From positions 1 to 64,000 of the forward strand of contig BBXU01000237.1 of NCBI GenBank assembly GCA_001598975.1: a stretch of DNA of 64,000 nt, written 5' to 3'. Both the position numbers and the translations under genes were made by a program. Positions 1 through 12,331 of this stretch are shown here, piece by piece. Under the pieces are notes generated by a model, which had not been told where the DNA came from, searched no databases, and saw only the letters and a program-made list of their open reading frames with translations. This DNA comes from Parachlorella kessleri (Eukaryota; Chlorophyta; Trebouxiophyceae; Chlorellales; Chlorellaceae). Within the stretch, counting starts at the first letter, position 1, and every line of letters starts with the position of its first letter.

Positions 1-1381
1 GGTACTTTGAGTACCACGTCATCAAGCTCCCTCAGCCATAGCGGAGGCCCCAAGCTGCACGAGACACGTCACAAAAATCACATCTTGGTCACACACACTG
101 ACTAAGTAGCAACGGCACGGTCCCACAGCACATCCCATGTATCCTCCTCCCATCCCCCGTCTCTCACCTTCACAGCCAGCGGCACAAACGAGTAGATGGC
201 GTCAAAGCTAGCTGCATAGGCGGCATGCTCATCCGGCAAGTAGTCATCGGACCACCAGTCCGCATTTAACAGCACTGCGCCAGGGCCGCGCCACCGTGCC
301 AGGAGCCGTGAAACGTCTGGGATCTGCAGCAGCGCCAAGATGCAGGCGGCACGCCGCATTCACAGGCTACAGAGGTACGCACCCTCGTGCTGTCACAATG
401 GCACGCTACAAGGAAATGACAGGTTACACTCAGCCATGATGTGGGTATAATTGCGCCAGCTCAGCCCTCCTGCTGTCCACGGCGGCCATTCGAGTCCACC
501 TCGAGATTCTCACAAGGCCAGGCAAGCCTCATGAATACTGACTGGGTCTAACTCTCGCTGCCACGTCTACAGACTCATAATCCACAATCCGACCAAGACA
601 TAGCAGACTTGGGACAAGTGACGATGCGTGCATGCGAATGGCACCTTGCCTGCTGCTTGGAGGCCCCTGCAACAAGCAAGCAACCTGACAGCTGCCGCCC
701 TTCGCGTAAGCATTGCTCCAAGGAAAGTATTGCTGCGCCGCTGCTGCTGCTGCTTCTGCTGCTGCTGCTGCCGCCCTTACCGCTGCTGGCTGGCTGCGCT
801 GCTACGATTGTAAACTGGGATCGCAGCTGTGCGGGCAAGCCCTGGACTACTTCTTGGGCTAATGCCAGCGTGGCTGCTGGGCTGTTATCTGCCAGAGGAA
901 TCTCAACTGAGAACTTGGTGGACCCAGAGCCGGCAAAACCTTTGGTTTTGGCTTTCTTGCTGCTGGTCAGCTGTGCCGTAATGGCAGCACATGCCTGCTG
1001 CACCTGCATAAAACCCGCAACACGCGGCTGCTTTGCAACTAAGGCGTGAGTGCAGTGGCCGTAACCACACGGCCCCACAAAGCGAGCGGGCATATGCAGC
1101 ACAGAGGGCAAAGACAGCCTTGGACGCACCGACTGCTCCTTTGACTCAGGTATCTGCGCATCCTCTGCTGCGGGTGCACTGCTGGAAGAAGCACCGCAAG
1201 CCACTGAGCGTTGGGTGACAGCAGCAGGGCTGCAGCAGAAACTGCCTTGAAGGTTAACGTTCGAGTGAACTCCTCGGCACAACTGCGGAGCTGCTAAAGA
1301 GTGCCCGGGCTTGGCAGTCTGCGTTAATCGAGGGGTTGTCCTTGCAGTTGGGGCAAGATGGGTCAAGTTCGCAGCTTGCAT
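1..1381 (-). CDS. DUF1995-family protein, organelle-targeted (3' end outside window)
   Basis: The ATG at 1379-1381 opens a Ser/Ala/Thr-rich N-terminus that looks like a chloroplast transit peptide. Exon 1 is about 1130-1381, with donor GTGCGT after codon 84. Exon 2 starts at 1003 after an acceptor ending TATGCAG and carries 'KFSVEIPLAD', the Val-Glu-Ile-Pro signature near the start of DUF1995 domains. It ends near 650, where either CAG|GCAAGG (a GC donor) or a GT a few bases on could serve. A later exon at 168-323 reads 'IPDVSRLLARW...VLLNADWW' and ends 'YSFVPLAVK' before donor GTGAGA, matching the later part of this family. A link exon between 324 and 650 was not resolved. DUF1995 proteins occur in plants, algae and cyanobacteria; some plant members assist photosystem assembly. 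The precise role here is unknown. A CTG/CAG run at 739-772 encodes a serine run. Confidence 0.72.
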
Positions 1382-2132
1382 GATGATGATGACGGGAAAC
1401 GTCAGACAGGTCGTACGCTTGCAATTGCTTTGTCGACTGACTGACTGAGGGGCTTTGTCGACTGTAACCTGCACTAAGATAACAGCAGGCCTCAGCATGG
1501 AGGCGCAAGGGCGCCAGGCGAACTGAGAATGCAACATACACTTCTTCATGGCGGCAGGTAGTGCTTATAAGAAGAGATGCCTGGGGACTGGCGTGGTGAT
1601 ATGAGGTAAACAAACCCCGTATGTTTAAGATGCTGAGCCTTCACATATGCAATGAGGCTGCTTCAGAGACGATTCTCAACAGGATTCACCTCACCCAGTA
1701 ATGCATCTCCAGGCTACTTCGCTGAAGTATATATTTTGCCAGCCATGGTGACGCTCGCGCAAGCTTACAACCAACCCGAGTACAGCAACCAGCCAGCAAC
1801 CTACACGACCCCTAGCAGGCCATCACAATGGGACTGCATGCACAACATGTCGTCGGGCAGCAACCAGCCGCTCCGCTACCAGCACCCCCGCCCTTCAGCC
1901 CGACGGGACTATATACACAAAGGACTAGTACTTCGGAAAAGCTGCTCTATACAGTGCAAGCCTTACTTGCCGGGCTCTCGCAGGACCTCCCCCCTGAGCC
2001 ACTCCTAGGAAGGATGTCTCGCCGCACTAAGGCCAAACACTCGAAGCTACAAGCTCCTGAAACCAGTGCCACTCTGCCTGGGAACAAGCGCCTACAACCA
2101 TCTTGACATCGACTGTGGCGCACTATCTAGTG
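1382..2132. other. intergenic, upstream of DUF1995 gene and downstream of next gene
   Basis: About 750 bases between two minus-strand genes. It should hold the promoter of the DUF1995 gene and the 3' UTR of the gene ending at 2133. No convincing coding exon, RNA gene or repeat was seen. Confidence 0.5.
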
Positions 2133-3756
2133 CTACTTGCGTGGCCTCCTGCTGGGTTTGCCCTTGCCGGACTTGTCCTTGCTGCGCTCAAACCACACAT
2201 CTAAGAGCCCGTCCTCATCGACACTTGATGAGCCTCCCAGCAACCCCTTGAACTCCGACTGCCGCCCACGCGGCTCCTGTCGGCTGGGGCCGCGTCGCTT
2301 TGATGCTGCAGCAGGACACAACCGAAACTTCAGCAGCACACCCTTGCGAGCCCATTCCCAAACACGCAAGCAGGCAGCCACATGCCCAGCCGTGCTAGAC
2401 ATCTATTACGCCCATCGCCTCATGGGTTCTGGCGCTCAGCACTGACTATGAACTGGAAGCGACAGCTGGCAGCTGCTGGCAGGTGGGTGCGTGACGGGAC
2501 AGCAAGCATAGCACTTACCTGCTCGCTTGAACTCCTCTGGCTCGTCAGTCACCATACCACCCAGGTCGATGCCCAGGATGCGCACGGCAACGTATGCCCC
2601 TAGCACCAGACTGCCCAGGGTCAAGATGAACTGCAACAACATCGGCAGTCAAACCCAACATGATGCTGCTGACACACTGCGCTTGTGTGCGATTCTCACC
2701 AAGCGGCCCACCACCAAGGTGAGCTGCAGAGTACCTCACAGCTGCTCGCAGGCTTTACAACGCACTAACCCATGCCCCTGGCACCACTCAGCACGCAGCT
2801 ACAACTGTGTGATGAAGCCTGGGCGCATTTATTCACACATTACTCACCCCAAGCACGCTCTTGGCAAAGGACAGCAGCAGCAGTAAAAGCCCCCCGGTGA
2901 CAGCAGTACGGACCTGCAAACAAAGACGGGACTTGGCAACTCGCTGACAAAGGTGTTCAACATCTGACAGGCACTATGCGATCAGCCTCCATCATTCACA
3001 GCCTGCTTCTCTGGCACACAAATACCATTTTACAAAGTCTACATAGCTATATCCTGCAAGTTGTGGCAGCTTTCCCATAATTCGCCCTCCACCATGATGA
3101 GCAGACACAGCAAGGGTGACCAATAGCAAGCGAGCCTTAGGCACACACGGCACTACTCACCACTCTGACAGATACCCCCTGGGGAACGAAAGTGAACGCA
3201 AGGTCTGTAAGGCGGTCCACAACCATCCCCACTGCAGAGAACAGCTGACTGACAAAGGGCTTGCTGACGCTGCTGCTGCTACTGCCAGGCGGGGCCCGCC
3301 TAGCCTGCAGGGACAGGGTTGGACAACACGCTTAGGTGGTACAGAAGTACAGAGGGTAGCGAGGCATGCAGGTTTCCCACGCAGGCTGGGCCTTCTCTGC
3401 CTTCACAACCACCACTTAGCCGCGGCGCACTGCGCACACCTGCTGGTCCCACTCATCCTCTGAATCAAAGCTGACAAAGTTGTCAAGGTTGAAGTCATGT
3501 GGCTCTTGGTTGCGTGGCCTGCTATAGGACACAAGCCCTGCCAACCTATCCCGCTGCGGATGGGCACTCCAACTACTTCCTGCAAGCAGATGCAGTGGCG
3601 CCCCGCCAACAGTTATATAAGGCAGCACCTCAACCCGGAGGCTGTGTAGCTGTTAAGGTAGTTACCTGGGCAGGGGACATGACGGCGTGGCTGTGCCTGT
3701 TGTCGGGGGTTAACTGCCGCAAGACCACGGTGCTGACATGCCGTGAGGACTTTCAT
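2133..3756 (-). CDS. Conserved-looking organellar membrane protein, 241 aa, function unknown
   Basis: Six exons fit without frame conflict: 3666-3756, 3440-3579, 3161-3304, 2848-2913, 2519-2630 and 2133-2305. They sum to 726 nt (242 codons including TAG at 2133-2135). The N-terminus is basic and rich in Gln, Arg and Ala without acidic residues at first, as in a plastid or mitochondrial presequence. A soluble acidic stretch follows ('NLDNFVSFDSEDEWDQQ'), then 'VSKPFVSQLFSAVGMVVDRL'. Two hydrophobic segments come next: 'GGLLLLLLSFAKSVLG' and 'FILTLGSLVLGAYVAVRILG'. The C-terminus is very basic (ends 'KPSRRPRK') after the motif 'GLLDVWFE'. Exon 2 was extended to the acceptor at 3580, because only that keeps phase with exon 1. 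I do not recognise the family. Confidence 0.7.
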
Positions 3757-4975
3757 GCTCAGCAAGCAGCAGCAAAACGTGACCGAAACAAGGGACGGAA
3801 GCGCTGCTTTCAAGTTCAACGTTGACCCCTACGACAAGGTTTCAGGCGCAACTGTAAAAGCTCCCTCGAAGCAACAAGAGCACACAGCGTACGGTGCTAC
3901 TGATGGCTGAATAATTGCCGCGCGCTGATGTGCATGAGTCTTCACAGCACAGCACAGCACCTCTTCAGCTAAGCTCATCTGTTACATCTGTTACATCTGT
4001 TACAGACTGAAGCAAGGGATGAGATTCGTGGCTTAAAGTCTTGCCCCGAGCACCTTGCACAACGCTACTATCTGCCAGGCCCCGGCACCCAAAACCTCAC
4101 TTCTGGTGATTGTGGGAGTTGGCACTGCCAACTGGCAGACAGGCACTCAGTGAGTGGACCACAGAATGAGTTGCTGACTCTGGCCAGTCGCTCAAACCTC
4201 CAGGTGTAACATCAGCATCAACGCCCTCCTGCCGCAAGGACCTTGCGGAGGCAACAAGGTGGGACCAACTGGACACAAGTACCCCACTTCCAAAGGTCCT
4301 GATCACAGCACAAAAACTAAGGACAGCGGCACTCTTATGAATATACAAATCACATACCAAGCAGTCAGACATGCATTGTGCAGGATGTAGTTTGCCGCGA
4401 GACGTTGGTGCAAACAACGAGGTACCAGGAATTGGGAATTTTTAAGGTTACCCGAAGGTTACACAAAGAAGATAGAATGTAGGCCAAAGCCAAGCCCAAA
4501 TGGCATACCCTCCATACAAGTAAGACAATTTTGAACTTGCTAGGCCTGAGTAGATACGCCCTCAAACAATGCAACAACAACGGATGTACAGAAGAACACA
4601 AAAAAATTTCCCTGCCTACAGTGGAGCTCTGCGCTTAACCACCAGCCCCGAAGGCCATGCCAGACCACTCTCGCTGTGCTCACCACAGTCAGCATCACAT
4701 CTATGTAAAGCAATCCCAAATGAACCATGCATACCTCACGCCTCATTTCAGAGGCAAGCAAGCCTGCACAAGACTGCAAGTGAGCGACATAGAAACTAGA
4801 AATTCATCTACTCATACGGTCACAGCTGAGCATATGTTGGGCTTACCATACTTTGCGCTATACAGTGGGGCACCTTTGGTGCGGCATTGAGGCGCACCAG
4901 GCAAGCTGAACTAGTCCTAGGTATAGGAGGCCTCCCATGTGTGCGAGACACCTGGGGCATGAAGCAGCTTCCGGG
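3757..4975. other. intergenic between membrane-protein gene and kinase A
   Basis: About 1.2 kb, AT-richer than the flanking exons. It contains the 3' UTR of kinase A and the promoter of the gene starting at 3756. Apart from the short 9-bp repeat near 3980, nothing coding is supported. Confidence 0.5.
3978..4004. repeat. three tandem copies of a 9-bp unit (TCTGTTACA)
   Basis: The unit TCTGTTACA occurs three times head to tail, just after a CAGCA-type run at 3947-3960. It lies about 220 bases upstream of the start codon at 3756, so it could lie in that gene's promoter; no function is known. Confidence 0.7.
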
Positions 4976-7900
4976 CTACTCCACGAGCTCCATGTGCAAT
5001 ATGCCAAAGTACCCCGAGTTGATAAAGGGGTACCCTGCAGCAAGTGAAAAGATTGATGCAAGGTCAGCATGGCATGCTACACAGAGTATGGTGCAGATGC
5101 CTTGGAGGCGATGGCTCTAGACAAGCAGCCCAAGCTCTAACCGCTACCTGTAGTGAAGTTATGCTCCTGCTTTTGCTGGAGGGCTACCTACTCGCATCCC
5201 ATAACATGCTTGCCGCAGGCATATGCACGCTTCCCCCCTAGGACATACCTCGGATGCCGGAATTCATCTGGCTCAGCCCCGCATTGGCCACAGTGACGTA
5301 GCCAGCAGCCAGGAGCAGTTCTGTAGCTTGGAGTTCGCACATTCGCTGTGCTCTGGCTATGGCAGCAGCACTAAGCATGCTGCTTTCGCTGTGATCCTCA
5401 CTGCGGCAGGGTAGACTGTCAAGTGAAACCATAGCCGGCCGATCCTGCAGACCCAGTGGCAGCAAAGGAGGTACTAAAAAGCAGGACTCCTCTTCGCCCG
5501 CTAAGATATTGGATCAAAGTGCAAGGTACCGACAGCTTCCTTTGGAGGCTCATACCTCCAGAAATCCATGCAACAGCCCAGGCCTCAAAGTATTCAGCAA
5601 GGCGCTCAGCACGCAGGGCAGCTGTGGCCACCGGGCAGTAGGCAAGCTTGTTGACTAGACATGCACCTTGCAAGGCGTAGGCTGCCTAGGTCTGACTGCC
5701 GGCGGCAAGCAAAAGGCAGTACCTGTAGGTGGGTGCTGTCCTGCGGGGTTGGCACTCCCATGCCAGCACTAGGCACTGCCACCTCCACCGGCACCTGCAG
5801 CCCCTTGCTGGCCAAAGGGAAAGGCGAGCGGAGCGGCGCTGAGGAAGTCGTGTGTGCTGAGGGCAGCGGGGGCTGTGAGGGTGATCTGGGGGGTAAGGGC
5901 GGTAGAGGAGGCAGGTGAGGCCGTTGCGGTAATGGGGCAGGCGCCCCCACCCCTCCCTCCTCTCCTTGATGGGGCAGCCTTGTTGTTTGGGAAGGGTGGG
6001 CGGCGAAAGGCACAAAGCCCTCATGTCCCTGGCTTTGCAGGCCAGAGCCGGACCACCCCTCTGCCCGCTCAACCCTGGTTGCCTCGTCTGCTGGCAGGTG
6101 GAGGCTGGACTGCAGGTCCGCTCTTGCACCCTCGCTGGAGAGGAACGCGCTGGACTGACCCTCAAGCCTCGCCTCGACTGTAGCAAAACAGAAGCTGAAG
6201 CAGCTCTGCTCTGCCCTGCTCTCCTGCCTTTGAAGGCACATGCCGGACCGCCATGACTGCGGCTCTGCGCCAATTGTGCTGTGCTGCTGCTCCGGCCTGC
6301 TCTGCTCCCTCTCACGGCACACGCTTGACCGCCGCGACTGCGACTCCGCGCCCATCAGTGGCAGCAGGGCGGTGACCACCTGGTCCATGGTGGGGCGCTG
6401 GGCGGGGTCGCGAGAGTGGCAGGCCTTCATCAGGGCGACATACCTGCAAGTGCCATGTGCTGCTGACGCGTCGGCGGGGTTGTAATAAAACGTAAGGGGT
6501 TACATGGCTGAGTGATGCAGCGCGAGGCAAGGCGCTGTGAAGGCGAAGTGGGCACAGTGTGTTTAATGTCTGTTGGGTGCCGCGGAGTCCAAGGATGGGT
6601 TTGTTGCTGCCACACCGCACAGGGCTGCATAACAGAAGGAGCTTGTGGAAAGTCCCAGGGATTGCGGATGGCAGGCACCGGTCTCGTCTCATCCAGAGCA
6701 AGACCCAGTTGCCAGCTACCTGGCACCAGGCCTAAAACATAGAAATGTGAACTCACTGGTCGTAGCAGGGGAGGGGTCCGGCAGGCAGGGCATCTGGCGG
6801 GGGTATGACCAGGCCAGACCCCTCCTTGTCCTGGGTCACTTGCATGAAGATCTGCACATGGAGCTGGGAGATCCACTGAAGCCCCCGAGGTGTCTTCGCA
6901 TGCGAACCTGAGAGCCAGCATGCAGCTACCCTACAGAGATTGTGTACTGGCCAGAGACTGTGCGCTACTCATCAAGGGGCACCAACGGTTCGCCGGCCCC
7001 GATCAAGCGCACCTGGAACGGGTTCATGTGGGCGAAAGGGAGCTGCCAGGTCATCAGCTCCCACCTGCAAGCAGGCATAGCCGGGTTTACTGCAGGGTGG
7101 TGGGCGAGAGCTCTGGAATCCGCAAGAAAGATCAGGCAAAGTGAAGCAGGCCATCATGTGAGCACTGGACTGCAGCCTGCTGGCAGCACGCCTTCAGCCT
7201 GGGCGCGATGTTTGAGCAGCGGTTGAGCAGCGCTTGCGTAGCAGAGGGCTGAGCGGCTGCAAGCACAGCGGCTTTGGGTACAAACACTGGGACTTTTGCC
7301 GCCTGCCTGTGCAGCATGTGCCAGACCTACAATGGCACTGTCGAAGCTGCCATGTGTGTCGGCAAGGGTGCCCAATACTCACATGACGGTGCCAAATGCC
7401 CAGACATCCGACGCCAGGTTGGCCTGCCCACCTTGGAGCACCTCAGGCGCCAGCCACCTGCACCAAGAAGGCAGCAGCGGCATCCTCCCTCAACTGCCTT
7501 GAGACCTTTATTTCCCATGGGTTCTGCTGGCGCGAGCCACTTTCGCAGTGGGAGACTGGCAGGCCTTATGTATGAACTTAGACAGCTGAAGCCACCCCAG
7601 ACAGCGCTAAGGACTTTGCAGCCTACATGGCCTCGAGCATGAAAGGTTGGTGTGCTTGATCCCATTGTCTTGGCGCCGAGAAGGATCAGCTGTAAGGGTG
7701 TGACCACCCGCTTGGAAGTGGTGTGCAGGATGCATCTGCATGACAGGAAAGGCATGCCCACCGATGCTCGCCACCGAAGTTCCTGCGATGGGCATGCATA
7801 ATGATGTGTGGGGCCGGGACCGCCCCAGCAAGGCAGCCACTTGTTGCAGCTACCTGGGGTTGGTGATGACCAGCGTGCTGGTGGCGGCCTTCACCTCCAT

Positions 7901-10900
7901 AGGCCTGGACAGGTTGAAATCTGCACACAAGCGCGCAATGCAGAAGACATGCATGGCGCATCACGAAAGGTTGCAACGCTGAGAGAGAAGATGCAGGGAT
8001 CCCATGCGTGGGGGTGCTTGTATGGCTTCCGAGCAACAACATGCACTCTTACAGTAAGGTGACCCCACGTGGCTATCCAGGGGCCTACCTGCAACTTTGA
8101 CATGCCAGTGGGAGTCCACCTGCAGCCAGCATTGGGGGCTCTTTGGCTGCAGCAACGGCCGCCAGTCTGTATGACACTTGTTTCACAGGGCTGCCGAGTG
8201 CCCAAGAGTCTCACCAGTGAGCCAGCGGTGTGCCGTCCTCTACACCTGGCCTACAACCCCACAGAAAGTCAAATGCTGCCTGCGCCCTGTGGGTTTCCCT
8301 GCAGGCCCTGAGGGGCAGTTTGTGGCCACCATACATCCTGGCTACTTTCTTCTTAACATTGTTGCTAGGATTCAAGGGCAGCCATGCCATGGAGTGGTAC
8401 GCTGCTCGACTGCACTAGACTCACCAGCAGGTTGGCGCTCTTGAGGTCCCTGTGAACGATAGCCGGGTGCCGGGAGTGGAGGTCTGCATAGCAGGCACAG
8501 CACACGACTAGTGCTCGAGGTGGCTTTCCAAGCCGCTCTTTTGTAATGTAAAGTCCAGCAATTTGTTCTCTGCTGGGTGCATGGTGCTGGGTGCATGTAG
8601 CAGGCATGGCCCGCTAAGGAAAACACCGTACCCCACACCGGCTGACCTGCCAAGGCTCCTGGGAGCCCGGTCGAGAGTGGTGGGGAGCATTCCATAGAGG
8701 AATCGGAAAACACCATGTGTAAATATCATGCAAGAGCACTAAGCGACCAGACAAGAGCAGCAGAATGGCGGTAGCGGCACCCTGCAGGCCAGGCCACAAC
8801 AGACTAGCAGCGCATGTGTTGCACCAGTGGAACACTTACAGAGCATGCCCTTGGCCGCATCGATGGCCACATGGAGGAGGCGGGCCCAGGTCAACTGCCG
8901 CGCCAACTGCAGCAGTAGGAGTATCACCGACACAAATCAAGGACGCCAACAAATCCGCTATGGTCAGCTGGAGATCACTAGTCGGACTGCAACACATCCA
9001 AACTGTCAGCAGCAACGTGGCAGGAGGCATATGTCAGGGCAGACAACCTGCATTTTAAAGGGGCATTGTTGAATTCCCATCCTCACTGCTCAGGGTGGGG
9101 CAGGGCACTGAGTGTCGTACTCAACAGATGGAACCGCATAGCGCATCTAAACATGCCGGGTGCAACTGCTACTAACGGTTACCAGGGGGTTGTCGTGTGC
9201 CGCCTGCAGGATGGCATCCACGCTCTTCCTGCTGCAGTACTCCATGAGCAGGCAGGGCGGGTCCAGGCACACGCCCAGGTACTGGGTCACGTTGGGGTGG
9301 CGCAGCGAGCTCATGATGCGTATCTCCTTTAACAGGTTCTCCAGGGTGGACTGCTGCACCGAGCTGCTGGTGGGGGTCACCGCCTTGGCCTGGGACAGCA
9401 CCTTGACCGCCACTGCAGCAGTGGACAGTGCGGAAGTGGGTTGTGCGATCAGCACCATCAGCACCTTGCCCGGCAGTAGCTGATAGTGCGTTTGGCAAGC
9501 AGCCAATCCCAAGGATGTCAAGGCAAATGGAGGCCTGTCAGGGGAGGCATGCGCAAGGGGCAGAAGCCCTACGCTGGGTGCTGGACGGTAGGCACGTCCA
9601 GAGTACACTTTCCCTGGCCTCCTCTATGTGATATATTGACTCCATCTGCGCCACTTGTATCCAGCCTGGCTTCCAGGGCTCATACCTATGGTGTGGCAGT
9701 ACTTGGCCAGGTAGACTTGGCCAAAGGAGCCCTCCCCCACAGCCTTGGCCAGCTCCAGCTCCTCAAATCCCACTGCAACCAGGGGAGGCAGGGGCGGCTG
9801 TCAGTCCTGCAATAAACAAGGTGTGTTTGTGCCCACGTAGCAGTTCTGTGTGTCCCCCAGGGCCTCACATGACCTCTTGCCGCCTAAACTGCGCAGGAGC
9901 ATGGGGAGACAGGCGGGCAACTGCCGACGAAAACTTTTAACCGCAGCTCACCAACATTCCAGGTGGCCGGGATCTTAGCGGGGTCAGTGCGGTCCAAGCT
10001 GCTCGAGCTGGCTGCCACGCCTGTGTCTATGCAGCCCTTGCTCTCTCCCGCACCACTGCTTGCCATATCCAGGTGCGATGCTTTGTGATAAGCGCCATGA
10101 ACGCCCTCGCGCCGACCACTGCGACCACTGATGTTATAACTCCAACCAAAGGCCTGCACGCAAGGCAGGGACAATGAACCATACCTAATTCGTCATCAAA
10201 TCTCACTTATAGGTACCTGCAACGCCTGACATCTAAGCAGTGCACTGGCACTTTGTTCTCTCCCCTAGGAGCGGCACTGCCCGCAAAGCGACAATCACCT
10301 TCGAATGCAGCAGCAGGTATCAAGGAAAGCTGGGCTGAAGGACAGAATAACCATTAGGTAGTCAAGTTGAGGTTTCCAAACCACGGGATTAAGATCACAG
10401 CTGATGTAGCTCCATGGGTGCTTCTAGCTGTACACTGGGTCTCTAGCTGTACACTGGCGGCTCAAGACATGCCATGCGCTCACCCGCATACACCCACCTT
10501 TCCGATGTCTGCCTTGTCAAAGCCGGCACGAGCCACGCTGCCTTCCAGCAAGTCAGTCTTCAATCCCGCTTTGCTTCCAGCTTGCCCTGGGCTGCTGCTG
10601 AACGGCATGTGCAAGTCTGCTGCCTCTTGCGCACGATCGGTCGAGTGTAGCTGGAATACAGCCTGACTCACAGACCCAAGGCTCACAGGCCCATGGCGGA
10701 GCTGGCCGCTCTCCAGTGGTTCTAGGCACTGCAAGCCAATGCGTCTGGCATAGCTGCATAAGCCTAGCGACACTGGGCCCCCCAGGGAGAAGCCAAGGAT
10801 GCCAGGTCTCACGAGCACCCTCTCCCAGGCACCTTGGCCGCTAGCTGCACAGCTCAAGGCAGGGATGCTGCCTCCGGCGCTATTGCTGGCAGCCGCGCTC

Positions 10901-10998
10901 CCTGCGTGAGGCGATGAGCTGCCGCCGTGCGTGCCCCAGAATTTTATCACAACTCGCGCCTTGGCGCTCTTGGCAGCCAGAAGCCAGATTGCCTCCAT
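4976..10998 (-). CDS. TKL-type protein kinase, tandem copy A
   Basis: Many small exons read, in order: a low-complexity N-terminal region (10480-10998, ATG at 10998); a linker ending 'AKIPATWNV'; a glycine loop 'GEGSFGQVYLAK' (about 9695-9773); the exon 9183-9412 with the lysine motif 'VAVKVLS', the helix-C glutamate in 'LLKEIRIMSSLRHPN' and the hinge 'LLMEYCS'; 'LARQLTWARLLHVAIDAAKG' (near 8840-8920); the catalytic loop 'HRDLKSANLL' (8425-8483); 'DFNLSRP' (7854-7920); 'WLAPEVL...ASDVWAFGTVM' (7383-7457); 'MTWQLPFAHMNPFQ'; and 'DPAQRPTMDQVVTALLPL' at the start of the tail exon 5723-6443. The protein ends 'GILHMELVE' with TAG at 4976-4978. Catalytic Lys, Asp and Asn are present, but the Mg-binding DFG is DFN. 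Exon lengths and phases match copy B. The penultimate exon of B has no open equivalent here (near 5110-5150), so this copy may end differently or be damaged. Confidence 0.82.
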
Positions 10999-12331
10999 GA
11001 CGAAGGAAGTAGGTCTGGAAGTCTCTCGTTGGCATCAAGCCTGCGCCACTGTGATCAGCTGCACACTTAGTCACAGTCTGCCCTAAACACCACTTGCACT
11101 GGTGCAACGCCCAGCTGGGCTGGCACCAAGCAAGACTGCGAGACGCGGCCTACAACTTGATATTAGGCCAGAGGCGCGCGAGCGCAGCAGCTGCCACATC
11201 AGCCAGGGTTACTTACTGATGGTATCTCAGTTCAGTGCAGGTTGTTAGTGAGTGCGGAGTCACGATGGCAGTAAGACTTTGTTTCTCACTGTGGTCCCCT
11301 GAGTAGCAGCACTAGGGAGAGCCTTGGCTCATGTCTGATTAAGTGCTATAGACACAAGTACAACAAGGGCTAAGAGCTAAGTATGTCAAGCGTTCTGTAA
11401 CCATGGTGTAAGTGATTTTTACAAGCCTGCTTCAAGGACAAGGGTGCAAGCTTGTCAAGTCCTTGACAGCTCGCCTTCAAATCCCAGAAACAGATCCAGC
11501 AACGCCAGACGATTAAGTTAGGACTTCTTGTACAAAGCAGCAACATGTAAGCTCCCTGCGAGAAGGTCGTGTGCAGCCAGCAGTTCAATGTCCAAAGGCA
11601 GTACCAACAATAAAACCAAATGCAGAGGTACACCAAATGAAATGGCCTGAACGATCACCCGGGGGTAGCATACTGCATACTGAACGGACACAATGAAATA
11701 CTGGCTTGGCCAGGGCAAGGTGGTATTTCCTCAGTGCAAAACACCAGTTTGAATTTCGAGGTTCAGGTGGATATCCCGCCATGTGAAAAAAGAAAGAGCA
11801 GGGCTTGGCGGCAATCCCAGCCGTAGCCCTGTTGTCCTACGGGAAAAAACCACGGCCGAGTGCAATGTGTAACACTCTGCAGGGGGTCAGAGGCCCTCCC
11901 ACGAACCTGTTGGGAAGCCGAACATACTACACACACATATACATACAGGGCTATGTACAGTAGACGAGGTATGGAACTGTACAAATACGCAACGTGCCTG
12001 ATTGCACTCTACCGCCTGCTTTTAGTCTGACAAGCCAAAGGCTGGCAGGCCATGACTCAACTTGTTATTATCACCACAGCGACCTAACCAACCGACACAC
12101 ACCGGGCATACAAGGAAGTGCACATACCTCAGTGCACAGAAGCTGCCATATGGTTGCCATATGCCGAGCTCATCAGCATCACAGCTGAGCAACCGTTGGG
12201 TCCACAGGACAGCATGGACAGCTCACTCAGAGATGCCCACAACAGCACCGGAAGAAAAAAATACTTACCCTTTACTAGCCTGCTTGCCTTGCGTTGCGCT
12301 AGGCATTTGATGAGGTGAGGCCAGACCACAT
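10999..12331. other. intergenic between kinase copies A and B
   Basis: About 1.3 kb separating the two tandem kinases. It should hold the 3' UTR of copy B and the promoter of copy A. In the 3' flank, the ten bases TCACAGCTGAGCA and nearby sequence recur downstream of both copies (near 4822 and 12179), consistent with a duplicated block that includes flanking DNA. No coding exon is supported. Confidence 0.5.

Noticed and set aside
609..1049. Plus-strand frame with a long leucine run
   Set aside because: It is the complement of the CAG-rich serine stretch of the DUF1995 gene; the minus-strand frame has family motifs and splice sites.
5686..6315. 209-residue Arg/Pro-rich frame on the minus strand
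   Set aside because: It is an alternative frame of the kinase A tail exon; the other frame continues the kinase C-lobe and has a homologue in copy B.
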